The notes under the pieces: generated by a model
The model's input: the letters and a program-made list of their open reading frames with translations, nothing else
Database searches by the model: none
What the model was told of the DNA's origin: nothing
In this document: one piece after another, positions 54,361 to 62,761 of the stretch
Numbering within the stretch: the first letter of the stretch is position 1
Layout of the letters: every line of letters begins with the position of its first letter
Position numbers and translations under genes: made by a program
Source: Cohaesibacter haloalkalitolerans
GTDB taxonomy: Bacteria; Pseudomonadota; Alphaproteobacteria; Rhizobiales; Cohaesibacteraceae
DNA: 64,000 nt
Reading direction: 5' to 3'
Assembly (NCBI RefSeq): GCF_003574655.1
Contig: NZ_QNUM01000006.1
Span: forward strand, 1 to 64,000

Positions 54361-55776
54361 ATGTCGATCAAGTTTGGAACCAGTGGATTGCGCGGCCTGT
54401 CAGTGGATCTCATGGGCGCACCGTCGATCATCTACACCAAGGCTTTCTGCCATCATCTTGAAGAGGCAGGCCTTGCCCGCAAGGGGGATCCCATTCTCGT
54501 TGGTCAGGATCTGCGGGAGTCCAGCCCGACCATTGCCCGCAACTGCATCAGGGCGATCCGGGCCTGCGGTTTCCAGCCGGTTGATTGCGGCGTTCTGCCG
54601 ACCCCGGCTCTGGCCTATCACGGCATGCTGAACAAGGCGGCCTCGGTGATGGTGACCGGTTCGCATATCCCCGGCGATCGCAACGGCATCAAATTCTATC
54701 TGCCTGATGGTGAAATCACCAAGGATGACGAGATTTCCATTTCCAACTGGGCCGAGCGGCTGGATAACAGCACTGGCGCGGATGGTGCCGAAGCCGAAGA
54801 CGCCCATCATCTGGCGTGCGAGAATTTCCTCAACCGCAAGAAGGCCGTGCTGCCCGAGGGGGCTCTCGCCGGGATGAAGATCGGCGTCTATCAGCATTCC
54901 ACCGTGGCGCGGGATCTGTTCATCGACATCCTCCGCCACTATGGCGCAGACGTGGTTGCTCTGGGACGGTCATCAACCTTCATTCCGGTGGACACCGAGG
55001 CCGTATCCGAGGAAACCGTTCGGTTTCTGAAAGACTGGGCCGGTCAGGGCTTTGATGCCATTGTGTCCGCCGACGGAGATGCCGACCGCCCGCTGGTTGC
55101 CGATGAAACGGGCAATCCGCTGCGCGGTGATCTGGTTGGATTGATGACGGCTGAATTTCTTGGTGCCGATGTGGTTGTTACTCCCGTGACGTCGAATTCC
55201 GGTATCGAGAAGAACGGTACCTTCGAAGTCATCCGTACCCGCGTCGGGTCGCCCTATGTCATCGCGGGCATGCTTGAAGCCCTGGCTGCCAACAAGGGCG
55301 GCGTGATCGGCTTTGAGGCCAATGGCGGATTTCTGACGGCCACGTCCTTCGCTCCGGCGGGCAAGGAATTCTCAGCCCTGCCGACCCGCGACTGTTTCCT
55401 GCCAATCCTGTCCGTGCTCTATCTGGCTGCCAAGAGCGGCAAGACGCTTTCGGGGCTCGCTGAGGCCTATCGTCTGCCAGTGGCCAATGCCGATCGCATT
55501 CAGGGCTATGCCCTTGAGCGCAGCGCGGCCCTGATGGAGCATCTCAGGGGCTCCGATGCAAATCTGTCTTCCTTCCTGGCCGAGGTGGGGCAGGTCACCA
55601 GCAAGACCGACATCGATGGTCTGCGGGTGTTTCTCGACAATGGCCGGACCATCCATTTTCGCCCCTCTGGCAATGCACCCGAAATGCGCTGCTATGTGGA
55701 AGCTGAAGATGAGGATGCCGCCCTCGCCATGCTCAGGAAGGGGCTCAGCCTGATTGAAGCCTTCACCATCGTCTGA
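54361..55776 (+). CDS. Phosphomannomutase/phosphoglucomutase family protein
   Basis: 471 residues of the alpha-D-phosphohexomutase family. The phosphoserine is Ser101 in MVTGSHIPGDRNGIKFY, the metal loop is DGDADRPLV, the sugar loop region is GFEANGGF and the phosphate-binding tail is RPSGNAPEMRCYVEAE. It interconverts hexose 1- and 6-phosphates and supplies GDP-mannose or UDP-glucose pathways. The UDP-glucose dehydrogenase gene follows on the same strand, which points to surface polysaccharide precursors. No strong ribosome site is visible (AAGGGTC). Confidence 0.92.
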   Translation: MSIKFGTSGLRGLSVDLMGAPSIIYTKAFCHHLEEAGLARKGDPILVGQDLRESSPTIARNCIRAIRACGFQPVDCGVLPTPALAYHGMLNKAASVMVTGSHIPGDRNGIKFYLPDGEITKDDEISISNWAERLDNSTGADGAEAEDAHHLACENFLNRKKAVLPEGALAGMKIGVYQHSTVARDLFIDILRHYGADVVALGRSSTFIPVDTEAVSEETVRFLKDWAGQGFDAIVSADGDADRPLVADETGNPLRGDLVGLMTAEFLGADVVVTPVTSNSGIEKNGTFEVIRTRVGSPYVIAGMLEALAANKGGVIGFEANGGFLTATSFAPAGKEFSALPTRDCFLPILSVLYLAAKSGKTLSGLAEAYRLPVANADRIQGYALERSAALMEHLRGSDANLSSFLAEVGQVTSKTDIDGLRVFLDNGRTIHFRPSGNAPEMRCYVEAEDEDAALAMLRKGLSLIEAFTIV

Positions 55777-55973
55777 AACGGTCTGGAAACATGATTTTTC
55801 GGGGGGCAATGGTCAGGCTGTCTCAGTTCCGAGACATTTCTGTGTTAGCCTTTTGCCATGTTTAACAAGGGCCTGTCGCAGCAGCATCCAGAAGAAGTTG
55901 GCTGCAACAGAGAGCGGGACGGATGCTGCGCCAGACGGGGTGCGTCAGGAGCCCGAACCAAACGGAAGAGTGA

Positions 55974-57143
55974 ATGATGAAAATTTCTGTCATCGGTCTT
56001 GGCTATGTGGGTTTGGCTATGGCGCTGTTGTTGGCACGGCGCCATTCGGTGCGGGTGCTCGATATTGATCCGGGCAAGGTCGCGGCCATCAGCGCTCGCG
56101 AGGCGCCCATTCAGGATGACGAGGCTTCCCGGATTCTCGCCGAGGAACCGCTGGATCTGATGGCAACTCTCGATCCCGAAGAGGCCCTTTCCGGTGCGGA
56201 CGTAGTCATCATCGCGACGCCAACCAACTACGATCCGCAGCAGAATTATTTCGATACCAGTTCGGTGGATGCTTCCATTGAGCGGGCTCTGAAACTCAGC
56301 CCCGACGCCACCATCGTCATCAAGTCGACCATTCCGGTGGGCTACACCCAGCGCATCCGGGAAGAGTTTGAAACCGACAGGGTCATTTTCTCGCCCGAAT
56401 TCCTGCGCGAAGGCAGGGCCATCTATGACAATCTCTACCCCTCCCGCATCATCGTGGGGGACCAGACGGCACGCGGCGAGAAAGTCGCCGACCTTCTGAA
56501 GTCCGCCGCCGCTATTGACGATTGCCCGGTGCTGCTGACGGATTCGACCGAGGCCGAAGCCATCAAGCTGTTTGCCAACACCTATCTGGCGATGCGCGTT
56601 TCCTTCTTCAACGAGCTTGATTCCTTCGCCATGCTCAAGGGGCTCAACCCCGAGCATATCGTCAAGGGCGTCTGCCTCGACCCGCGCATCCGGGATGGCT
56701 ACAACAACCCGTCCTTCGGCTATGGTGGCTATTGCCTGCCCAAGGATACCAAGCAGATGCTGGCCAACTATGCCGACATTCCGCAGAGCCTCATCAATGC
56801 CATTGTCGATGCCAACGGCACCCGCAAGGATGTCATTGCCGATGCCATTCTGGCGCGCAAACCCGGCAAGGTCGGTATCTATCGTCTGGTCATGAAACAG
56901 GGGTCGGACAATTTCCGCAGCTCCTCCATTCAGGGGGTGATGAAGCGCATCAAGGCCAAAGGCATCGAAGTGATCGTCTATGAACCGGCGCTCAAGGAAG
57001 ACAGCTTCTTTGGCTCCCGTGTCGAGCGGGATCTGGACAGCTTCAAGGCAGAGGTCGACCTCATCGTGTCCAACCGCTGGACCGAGCAGATCCGCGATGT
57101 CGCTGACAAGGTCTTCACTCGTGATCTTTTCATGAACGACTGA
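55974..57143 (+). CDS. ugd: UDP-glucose 6-dehydrogenase
   Basis: 389 residues of the short UDP-glucose/GDP-mannose dehydrogenase class. The N-terminal NAD motif is [18 protein letters not shown]. The substrate block [20 protein letters not shown] holds the catalytic Cys254. The length and motif match the bacterial Ugd that oxidises UDP-glucose to UDP-glucuronate. The UDP-glucuronate epimerase-like gene 4 kb downstream would use its product. The ATG is doubled (55974 and 55977). Confidence 0.93.
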   Translation: MMKISVIGLGYVGLAMALLLARRHSVRVLDIDPGKVAAISAREAPIQDDEASRILAEEPLDLMATLDPEEALSGADVVIIATPTNYDPQQNYFDTSSVDASIERALKLSPDATIVIKSTIPVGYTQRIREEFETDRVIFSPEFLREGRAIYDNLYPSRIIVGDQTARGEKVADLLKSAAAIDDCPVLLTDSTEAEAIKLFANTYLAMRVSFFNELDSFAMLKGLNPEHIVKGVCLDPRIRDGYNNPSFGYGGYCLPKDTKQMLANYADIPQSLINAIVDANGTRKDVIADAILARKPGKVGIYRLVMKQGSDNFRSSSIQGVMKRIKAKGIEVIVYEPALKEDSFFGSRVERDLDSFKAEVDLIVSNRWTEQIRDVADKVFTRDLFMND

Positions 57144-57558
57144 TCTCCTGACAGTCCGGGCTCGTTCCGCCAGGCTGCCCTGCCTGCAGTCTGGCAGGGC
57201 CTTCCTGTCTGTGCGTCTACTGCCTTGCCCGGGTCCTCCGTCACGACAAAGTGACAGGGCAACGGAAACATTTGGCCCCCGAGTGCGTTACACTCAAACA
57301 GGCTTCAGGCCGAAACAAGGGAGCATGGGCTAGGCCGGATGTAGCATCATATGGCAGCAAGCTGAAATTTGTGTCATACTGGAAACCTACGGCAATGGAT
57401 TTGACGTGGGATCTACTCCGGTCAAGGCGCCACAGGGGGCCAAGCCCTCAATGGAATGCTGTAACAGGCCCCAAAACCATGATCCTTCGTGCAATTCCGG
57501 AAGTATTCGGCAAAGAAGTTTGGGTGTGGCAAACAACTTGGCAAACGGGGATAAGATC
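57144..57558. other. Intergenic region between ugd and the BA14K gene
   Basis: 415 bp. GCCCTGCC (57177-57184) and GGCAGGGC (57193-57200) form a hairpin that may end ugd transcription, although its T-run is poor (CTTCCTGTC). Nothing else could be supported. Confidence 0.5.
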
Positions 57559-57966
57559 ATGAAACTTAAACAGACAATTGTGGCTTCAGCTATAGCATTG
57601 TGCATGGGCGTGACCGGATTGCCATTCGGTGGCGTCAGCTCTTCTACAGGACTTCTGGGTGTTTCGGAAGCACAGGCTCAGCCTGCTCCGAGATGGCGCA
57701 GACCTTACGGTGGACGCCCCCCGGTTCGGCGTCCGATACGGCGCAACAACAACAATATCGGAGCGGGCGTTGCGGGCGCCATCATCGGCTTGACAGCGGG
57801 GGCTATCGCCGCGGATATCGCACGCAAGAACCGCGCACCAGCTTATGGCTATCGTGCGCCTAACTGGTGCAACGTGCCAGCCTGCGCTTCTCGCTACAGA
57901 AGCTTCCGTGCCTATGATTGCACCTATCAGCCTTACAACGGCCCGCGCACCTATTGCCGCATGTAG
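57559..57966 (+). CDS. BA14K-family small secreted protein
   Basis: 135 residues from the ATG at 57559; a longer frame from 57406 lacks support. A Sec signal peptide (MKLKQTIVASAIALCMGVTG...AQA) precedes an Arg/Pro-rich basic stretch, a glycine-zipper helix (IGAGVAGAIIGLTAGAIAAD) and a C-terminal BA14K motif (CASRYRSFRAYDCTYQPYNG...CR). The family is named after a Brucella immunoreactive 14-kDa protein with lectin-like properties. It is common in Hyphomicrobiales. Its precise role is unknown. Confidence 0.85.
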   Translation: MKLKQTIVASAIALCMGVTGLPFGGVSSSTGLLGVSEAQAQPAPRWRRPYGGRPPVRRPIRRNNNNIGAGVAGAIIGLTAGAIAADIARKNRAPAYGYRAPNWCNVPACASRYRSFRAYDCTYQPYNGPRTYCRM

Positions 57967-58491
57967 TTCGGCAATCGCGATCTCGCCGCGTCGGCTTCCG
58001 GATTTTCGGGAGAGATAACCCGGCCGGTATTGTGACCGCATGACAATGCGCCGTCCCCTATTGCCAGGGGGCGGCTTTCTTGTTTGCATCCGCTGCCAGC
58101 CCATAAAAGCAGGGGGCGATGCCCTTAATGGCGAGGGCAGCTTTGGCTCATGAGCGCCCGGATTGATCCTGTTCATTTCGCACGATTCCTGATAGTCTGG
58201 CATTCGAAGGTCTGATTTAAGTAATTGTACCTATTTGGAAATCTTTGAATTTATTTTTGATCTGCCTATTGATGTTCCATTAAAACATGGCAGATATGCA
58301 ATTAAATTCGACGTTGCGAAACCAGCACGTTAAAGCAACAATTGGAAGGATTCCAATTTTGATTGCACTGCACAAAAATGCTAATCTGGTATCAGATCTG
58401 CACTTTAGGAATAGGTCGTGATCTGGACGTGCGTTCCACGCAGATGCTATACCAACGTCTAAAATCGATAATGAAGTGATGTAGAGAGTTC
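57967..58491. other. Intergenic region before the MaoC-Pta gene
   Basis: 525 bp. It begins with the BA14K terminator. About 58200-58440 is clearly AT-rich and should contain the acetate-operon promoter. I looked for an FNR-type box (TTGAT-N4-ATCAA) and found none. Confidence 0.45.
58050..58079 (+). terminator. Terminator after the BA14K gene
   Basis: GCCGTCCCC (58050-58058) pairs with GGGGGCGGC (58067-58075), with one G-T pair, and is followed by TTTCTTG. Confidence 0.75.
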
Positions 58492-59904
58492 ATGACCGTC
58501 CTCCCCTCTGCACTCCATAAGCCGATCACCACGCTCACCAGTCTGACCTATGATGAGCTGGCGATTGGCCAATGTGCCAGCGTATCCCGGATTCTGACGC
58601 AGACAGATATCAATCTGTTTGCGACGATGTCTGGTAACGTTGATCCGCTTCATTTTCGTGAAGGGGCTGGCAACGCTATGGTTCAGCAGCCGGTTGGCTA
58701 TGGCATGTGGGCTGGCGCTCTGTTCTCGGGGTTGCTGGGCACGCGCCTTCCCGGTCCGGGGACCATCTACCACAAGCAGAATCTGAAGTTTCTGGCGCCG
58801 ATCCTGCTTGGCGCTCATGTGACGGCCTCCGTGACGGTGGCTGCCAAGAAGGTGACACCCGGGGGGTGTCATCTGGTGGAACTGGACTGTGCGCTGATCG
58901 ACCAGACGGGCAGTTTGCTGGTCGAAGGCTCGGCCACGGTCATTCCGCCACTGGAACATCTGGATCAGGATGCACAGAGCCTGCCGGACCTGCAGTTCAT
59001 CGCCCACGACCAACTCGACATATTGACGGCGAAATGCGCGGACCTTGATCCGCTGCCGACAGCCGTCATCTATCCCTGCGATCGCACCTCGCTGGAAGGA
59101 GCCTGCGATGGTGCTCGTCTCGGTCTGATCGAGCCGGTTCTGGTTGGTCCGCTGGATGTGATTACGGCTCTGGCGCGCGAAAACGGGCTCGATATTTCCG
59201 CTTTCCGCTTCATCAATGCACGGCATGAAAAGGACGCCGCGGCCAAAGGCGTGGCGCTGGCAAAAGCCGGAGACGTGGGAGCTGTCATGAAAGGTTCGCT
59301 GCACACCGACGAACTGATGGCGGCGGTTGTCCGACGTGACGGCGGCCTGCGCACCTATCGCCGTATCAGCCACGTTTTCGTGGTCAGCGTGCCGACCTAT
59401 CCAAAGCCCCTGTTGATCACCGATGGCGTCATAAATATCTTCCCGAATGCCGATGACAAGGCGCATATCATTCAGAATGCCGTTGGTCTTGCCAATGTGC
59501 TCGGGGTCAAAACGCCGAAGGTGGGCATTCTGTCCGCCATCGAGACGGTGAACCCCAAAATCATTTCCACCGTTGATGCGGCCGTTCTGTGCAAGATGGC
59601 AGAACGCGGCCAGATCAAGGGTGCAATTCTTGACGGACCTTTGGCTTTCGACATTGCAATTTCCAAGGAAGCTGCATTGACCAAAGGCATCAAATCCCAG
59701 GTGGCAGGTGATCCGGATATCCTTCTGGCTCCGGACCTTGCTTCCGCAAACATGCTGGTCAAGCAGCTCGCTTTTCTGTCCCATGCCGATGCCGCCGGTA
59801 TCGTGCTGGGGGCTGCTGTTCCGGTAATTCTGACCAGTCGTGCCGACAGTCTGTCGGCTCGCCTTGCTTCATGTGCCTTGGCTGTTTTGTTGTCCAATAA
59901 CTAG
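58492..59904 (+). CDS. Bifunctional MaoC-like enoyl-CoA hydratase/phosphate acetyltransferase
   Basis: 470 residues, a natural fusion. Residues about 15-150 are a MaoC/hotdog domain with the hydratase motif (DINLFATMSGNVDPLHF, then YGMWAGALFSGLLG). Residues about 160-465 are a phosphotransacetylase domain (VMKGSLHTDELMAAVV, SHVFVVSVPTYPKPLLITDG, ILDGPLAFDIAISKEA). It should convert acyl-CoA and phosphate to acyl phosphate, which the acetate kinase encoded 45 bp downstream turns into ATP. Such fusions occur in alphaproteobacteria. Whether the MaoC half is active on a particular enoyl-CoA is not known. Confidence 0.9.
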   Translation: MTVLPSALHKPITTLTSLTYDELAIGQCASVSRILTQTDINLFATMSGNVDPLHFREGAGNAMVQQPVGYGMWAGALFSGLLGTRLPGPGTIYHKQNLKFLAPILLGAHVTASVTVAAKKVTPGGCHLVELDCALIDQTGSLLVEGSATVIPPLEHLDQDAQSLPDLQFIAHDQLDILTAKCADLDPLPTAVIYPCDRTSLEGACDGARLGLIEPVLVGPLDVITALARENGLDISAFRFINARHEKDAAAKGVALAKAGDVGAVMKGSLHTDELMAAVVRRDGGLRTYRRISHVFVVSVPTYPKPLLITDGVINIFPNADDKAHIIQNAVGLANVLGVKTPKVGILSAIETVNPKIISTVDAAVLCKMAERGQIKGAILDGPLAFDIAISKEAALTKGIKSQVAGDPDILLAPDLASANMLVKQLAFLSHADAAGIVLGAAVPVILTSRADSLSARLASCALAVLLSNN

Positions 59905-59949
59905 ACGCGGACCATCCTGGCATTGCAGTTTGAATAGAAAGAAAAAACG

Positions 59950-61152
59950 ATGACAAACATTAAAAAAGGCGCTCTGCTGGTCCTGAACAGTGGATCCTCA
60001 AGCGTGAAATTCACGGTTTTCCAGATCGGTGATGGTGAGCAGAAGATTGCGCTCTTCTTTGGGGGGCAACTGGACGGTATCGGCTCTTCAGCCAAGCTGA
60101 AGGTCAAGACTGCCAAGAAGGAACTGCTGGCAGACGAGTCCTGGGCTCATCTGGATCAGGGCACCGTTCCTGCCATCCTGCCGCATCTGCTCGAGTGGAT
60201 CGAAAGCAAGCTGCCCGCCGACCTGCCGCTGATCGGTGCCGGTCACCGCGTTGTGCATGGTGGGGAAGCCTTCGACAAGCCGGTGCTTATCAATGACGAG
60301 ATCATCGAGAAGCTCGCAAACCTTGCTCCGCTGGCTCCGCTGCATCAGCCGCAGAATGTGGCCGCCATCAAGGCACTCGCTGCCAGCCGTCCGGATCTGC
60401 CGCAGGTTGCCTGCTTCGACACCGCCTTCCATCGCACCATTCCGGCCGTCAACAGCACCTTCGCCATTCCGAAGAAATATACCGACGCTGGCGTTCGTCG
60501 ATATGGCATGCATGGCCTGTCCTACGAGTATATCGCCTACAACCTGCGTCAGAACAAACCCGACCTTGCCAAGGGCAAAGTCGTTGTTGCACATCTGGGC
60601 AGCGGCGCCAGCCTTTCCGCTCTGAGTGATGGCGTCAGCATTGACACCTCCATGGGCTTCTCCGCCCTTGACGGCATTCCGATGGGCACCCGTCCGGGCA
60701 GCATGGATCCGGGTGTCCTAGTCTATCTGATGCGCGAATACAACATGGACGTCAACGATCTGGAAAAACTGCTCTACTACAAGTGCGGCATTCTGGGCAT
60801 TTCCGACATCTCCAACGACATGCGCGACATCGAGGAGAATCAGGAGCCGGGCGCCGTTCTGGCTCTGGACATCTTCTGCCAGCGCACCGCCAAGCAGATT
60901 GCCTCTCTGGCCGTTTCCCTCGGCGGGATTGACGCTCTGGTCTTTACCGCAGGTATCGGCGAAAACGGCCCGATCATCCGCGACAAGGTCTGTGCCGACC
61001 TGGCATTCATGGGCATCAAGCTTGATACCGCCAAGAATGACACCCGCGGTGTTGAACTGATTTCTGCCGAGGATTCCGTTCCGGTTCTGGTCATCCCGAC
61101 GGACGAAGAATTCATGATCGCCAAGCATGCGGTCAACATCCTGTCTGCATAA
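59950..61152 (+). CDS. ackA: Acetate kinase
   Basis: 400 residues with the standard family blocks: LVLNSGSSSVKFTVFQ at the N-terminus, GAGHRVVHGGEAF, FDTAFHRTIPAV, YGMHGLSYEYIAY, VVVAHLGSGASLSAL and FTAGIGENGPIIRD. It phosphorylates ADP from acetyl phosphate. It forms a two-gene operon with the MaoC-Pta fusion and ends at a strong terminator. Together they provide fermentative ATP or acetate assimilation. Confidence 0.97.
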   Translation: MTNIKKGALLVLNSGSSSVKFTVFQIGDGEQKIALFFGGQLDGIGSSAKLKVKTAKKELLADESWAHLDQGTVPAILPHLLEWIESKLPADLPLIGAGHRVVHGGEAFDKPVLINDEIIEKLANLAPLAPLHQPQNVAAIKALAASRPDLPQVACFDTAFHRTIPAVNSTFAIPKKYTDAGVRRYGMHGLSYEYIAYNLRQNKPDLAKGKVVVAHLGSGASLSALSDGVSIDTSMGFSALDGIPMGTRPGSMDPGVLVYLMREYNMDVNDLEKLLYYKCGILGISDISNDMRDIEENQEPGAVLALDIFCQRTAKQIASLAVSLGGIDALVFTAGIGENGPIIRDKVCADLAFMGIKLDTAKNDTRGVELISAEDSVPVLVIPTDEEFMIAKHAVNILSA

Positions 61153-61176
61153 GACAGCAGGCAGTCAACTGACAGG

Positions 61177-61213
61177 AAAACCGGCCCCGGGCAATTGGGG
61201 CCGGTTTTCTTTT
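61177..61213 (+). terminator. Terminator after ackA
   Basis: AAAACCGGCCCC (61177-61188) pairs perfectly with GGGGCCGGTTTT (61197-61208), followed by CTTTT. It is the strongest terminator in the window. Confidence 0.93.
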
Positions 61214-61367
61214 GCTGTCGTGATGACGGGACGAGGCCCTTTCGTCGCGTCGGCTGATAAAGGGTTGCATGCCACCGGATTGATGGGCTAAGCACGGGGC
61301 TGATCATCCGGATGGCTCTGGCGCGTCCAAGAGACTGCGCCCGTCCGACAGAAGAAAGAATCAGACC

Positions 61368-62378
61368 TTGAAACGCGTTTTCATTACGGGCACCGCCGGC
61401 TTCATCGGCTTTCATCTCGCAAAACGGCTCCTTGCCGAAGGCTTTGCAGTCCATGGCTATGATGCCATGACCGACTATTATGATGTGAGACTGAAAGAAC
61501 GCCGCCAGGCCATGCTGCTGCAGAATGAGCGCTTTCAGACCACTGTCGGCATGCTGGAAGATGCTGACTTGCTCAACCGGGTGATGACCGACTTTCAGCC
61601 TGATGTCATCGTGCATCTGGCCGGGCAGGCGGGCGTCCGCTACAGCATGGAAAATCCGCGCTCCTATCTGGAATCCAACATCGTGGGCAGTTTCAACATT
61701 CTGGAAGCGGCCAATGCGCTGAAGGTGGAACACCTGCTGATGGCCTCCACCTCGTCTGTCTATGGGGCCAACGAAGTCCAGCCTTTTCGCGAAACCGACA
61801 AGGTCGACCTGCAGGTCTCCTTCTATGCCGCCACCAAGAAATCCTGCGAGAGCATGGCCCATTCCTACGCCCATCTGTGGGGCCTGCCGGTGACCATGTT
61901 CCGCTTCTTCACGGTCTATGGCCCGTGGGGACGCCCCGACATGGCGCTGTTCAAATTCACCGACGCCATTCTGGATGGTCGGCCGATCGACATCTACAAC
62001 AATGGTGAGATGTATCGTGATTTCACCTATGTCGAGGATCTCGTCAACGCCATCCGCCTGCTGATTGATGCGGTGCCTGAGCGCCAGGAAGATGGCAAGG
62101 TGGCAGAGGGCGACAGCCTTTCGCCGGTTGCGCCCTATCGGGTGGTCAATATCGGCAACTCCAACAAGGTGCGTCTGCTCGATTTTGTCGATGCGATCGA
62201 AGCTGAACTGGGCCTCAAGGCAACACGCAACTATCTGCCGATGCAGAAGGGTGACGTCTATGAGACATGGGCCAATTGCGATCTGCTCAAGTCTCTGACC
62301 GGCTATGCCCCGCAGACGGATATCCGGCAGGGGGTGGGCAAGTTCATCAACTGGTTCCGCGACTATTACGACAAGTAG
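61368..62378 (+). CDS. NAD-dependent epimerase, UDP-glucuronate 4-epimerase-like
   Basis: 336 residues from a TTG at 61368 with GAAAGAAT upstream. It is an extended short-chain dehydrogenase: VFITGTAGFIGFHLAKRLL binds NAD, ASTSSVYGAN holds the catalytic Ser/Thr and FYAATKK gives the Tyr-x-x-x-Lys pair. TVYGPWGRPDMALFKFTDAI and GEMYRDFTYVEDLV are typical of UDP-glucuronate 4-epimerases such as LspL. It would act on the product of Ugd, making UDP-galacturonate for lipopolysaccharide or capsule. GalE-type activity cannot be excluded. Confidence 0.9.
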   Translation: MKRVFITGTAGFIGFHLAKRLLAEGFAVHGYDAMTDYYDVRLKERRQAMLLQNERFQTTVGMLEDADLLNRVMTDFQPDVIVHLAGQAGVRYSMENPRSYLESNIVGSFNILEAANALKVEHLLMASTSSVYGANEVQPFRETDKVDLQVSFYAATKKSCESMAHSYAHLWGLPVTMFRFFTVYGPWGRPDMALFKFTDAILDGRPIDIYNNGEMYRDFTYVEDLVNAIRLLIDAVPERQEDGKVAEGDSLSPVAPYRVVNIGNSNKVRLLDFVDAIEAELGLKATRNYLPMQKGDVYETWANCDLLKSLTGYAPQTDIRQGVGKFINWFRDYYDK

Positions 62379-62761
62379 CCAAGGCCCCGCTCATTCGCGC
62401 AAGCCCGGAACCACCGCTACGGCAAAGAGCTTCCCCTCATCCGCTGCCTGTTGATGCGCCAGAGCAGGCAGGCGCCTGATGCATGGCCAACATGCAGAAC
62501 GGCCTCACGGTAAAGTGTATGGCGGGGTGGTCGATGGTCTGTTTCCTCTGGAAAAGTTAATATAATTCAGTGGCTTGCTGGTCGAGTTCGCGCGCACGCC
62601 GTTCGTCGTGGACTGGTGTGATACGCCATGGTCATGGGACTGGTGCAAAGAGATAACTTGTTTCTCCCCCTTCACGCCCCCTATCTTTGGAAGGCAATTC
62701 AAAAAATTGACATCATTCATGGTGACAATTTCGCTTCCTGACCAGCAAGACAAAGAGGTTT
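62379..62761. other. Intergenic region before malonyl-CoA decarboxylase
   Basis: 383 bp without a supported gene. TTGACA at 62707-62712 could be a -35 box for the next gene, but no good -10 lies 16-18 bp after it. Confidence 0.4.

Noticed and set aside
58203-58491. FNR/anaerobox upstream of the acetate operon
   Set aside because: I searched the AT-rich stretch for TTGAT-N4-ATCAA and found no acceptable match.
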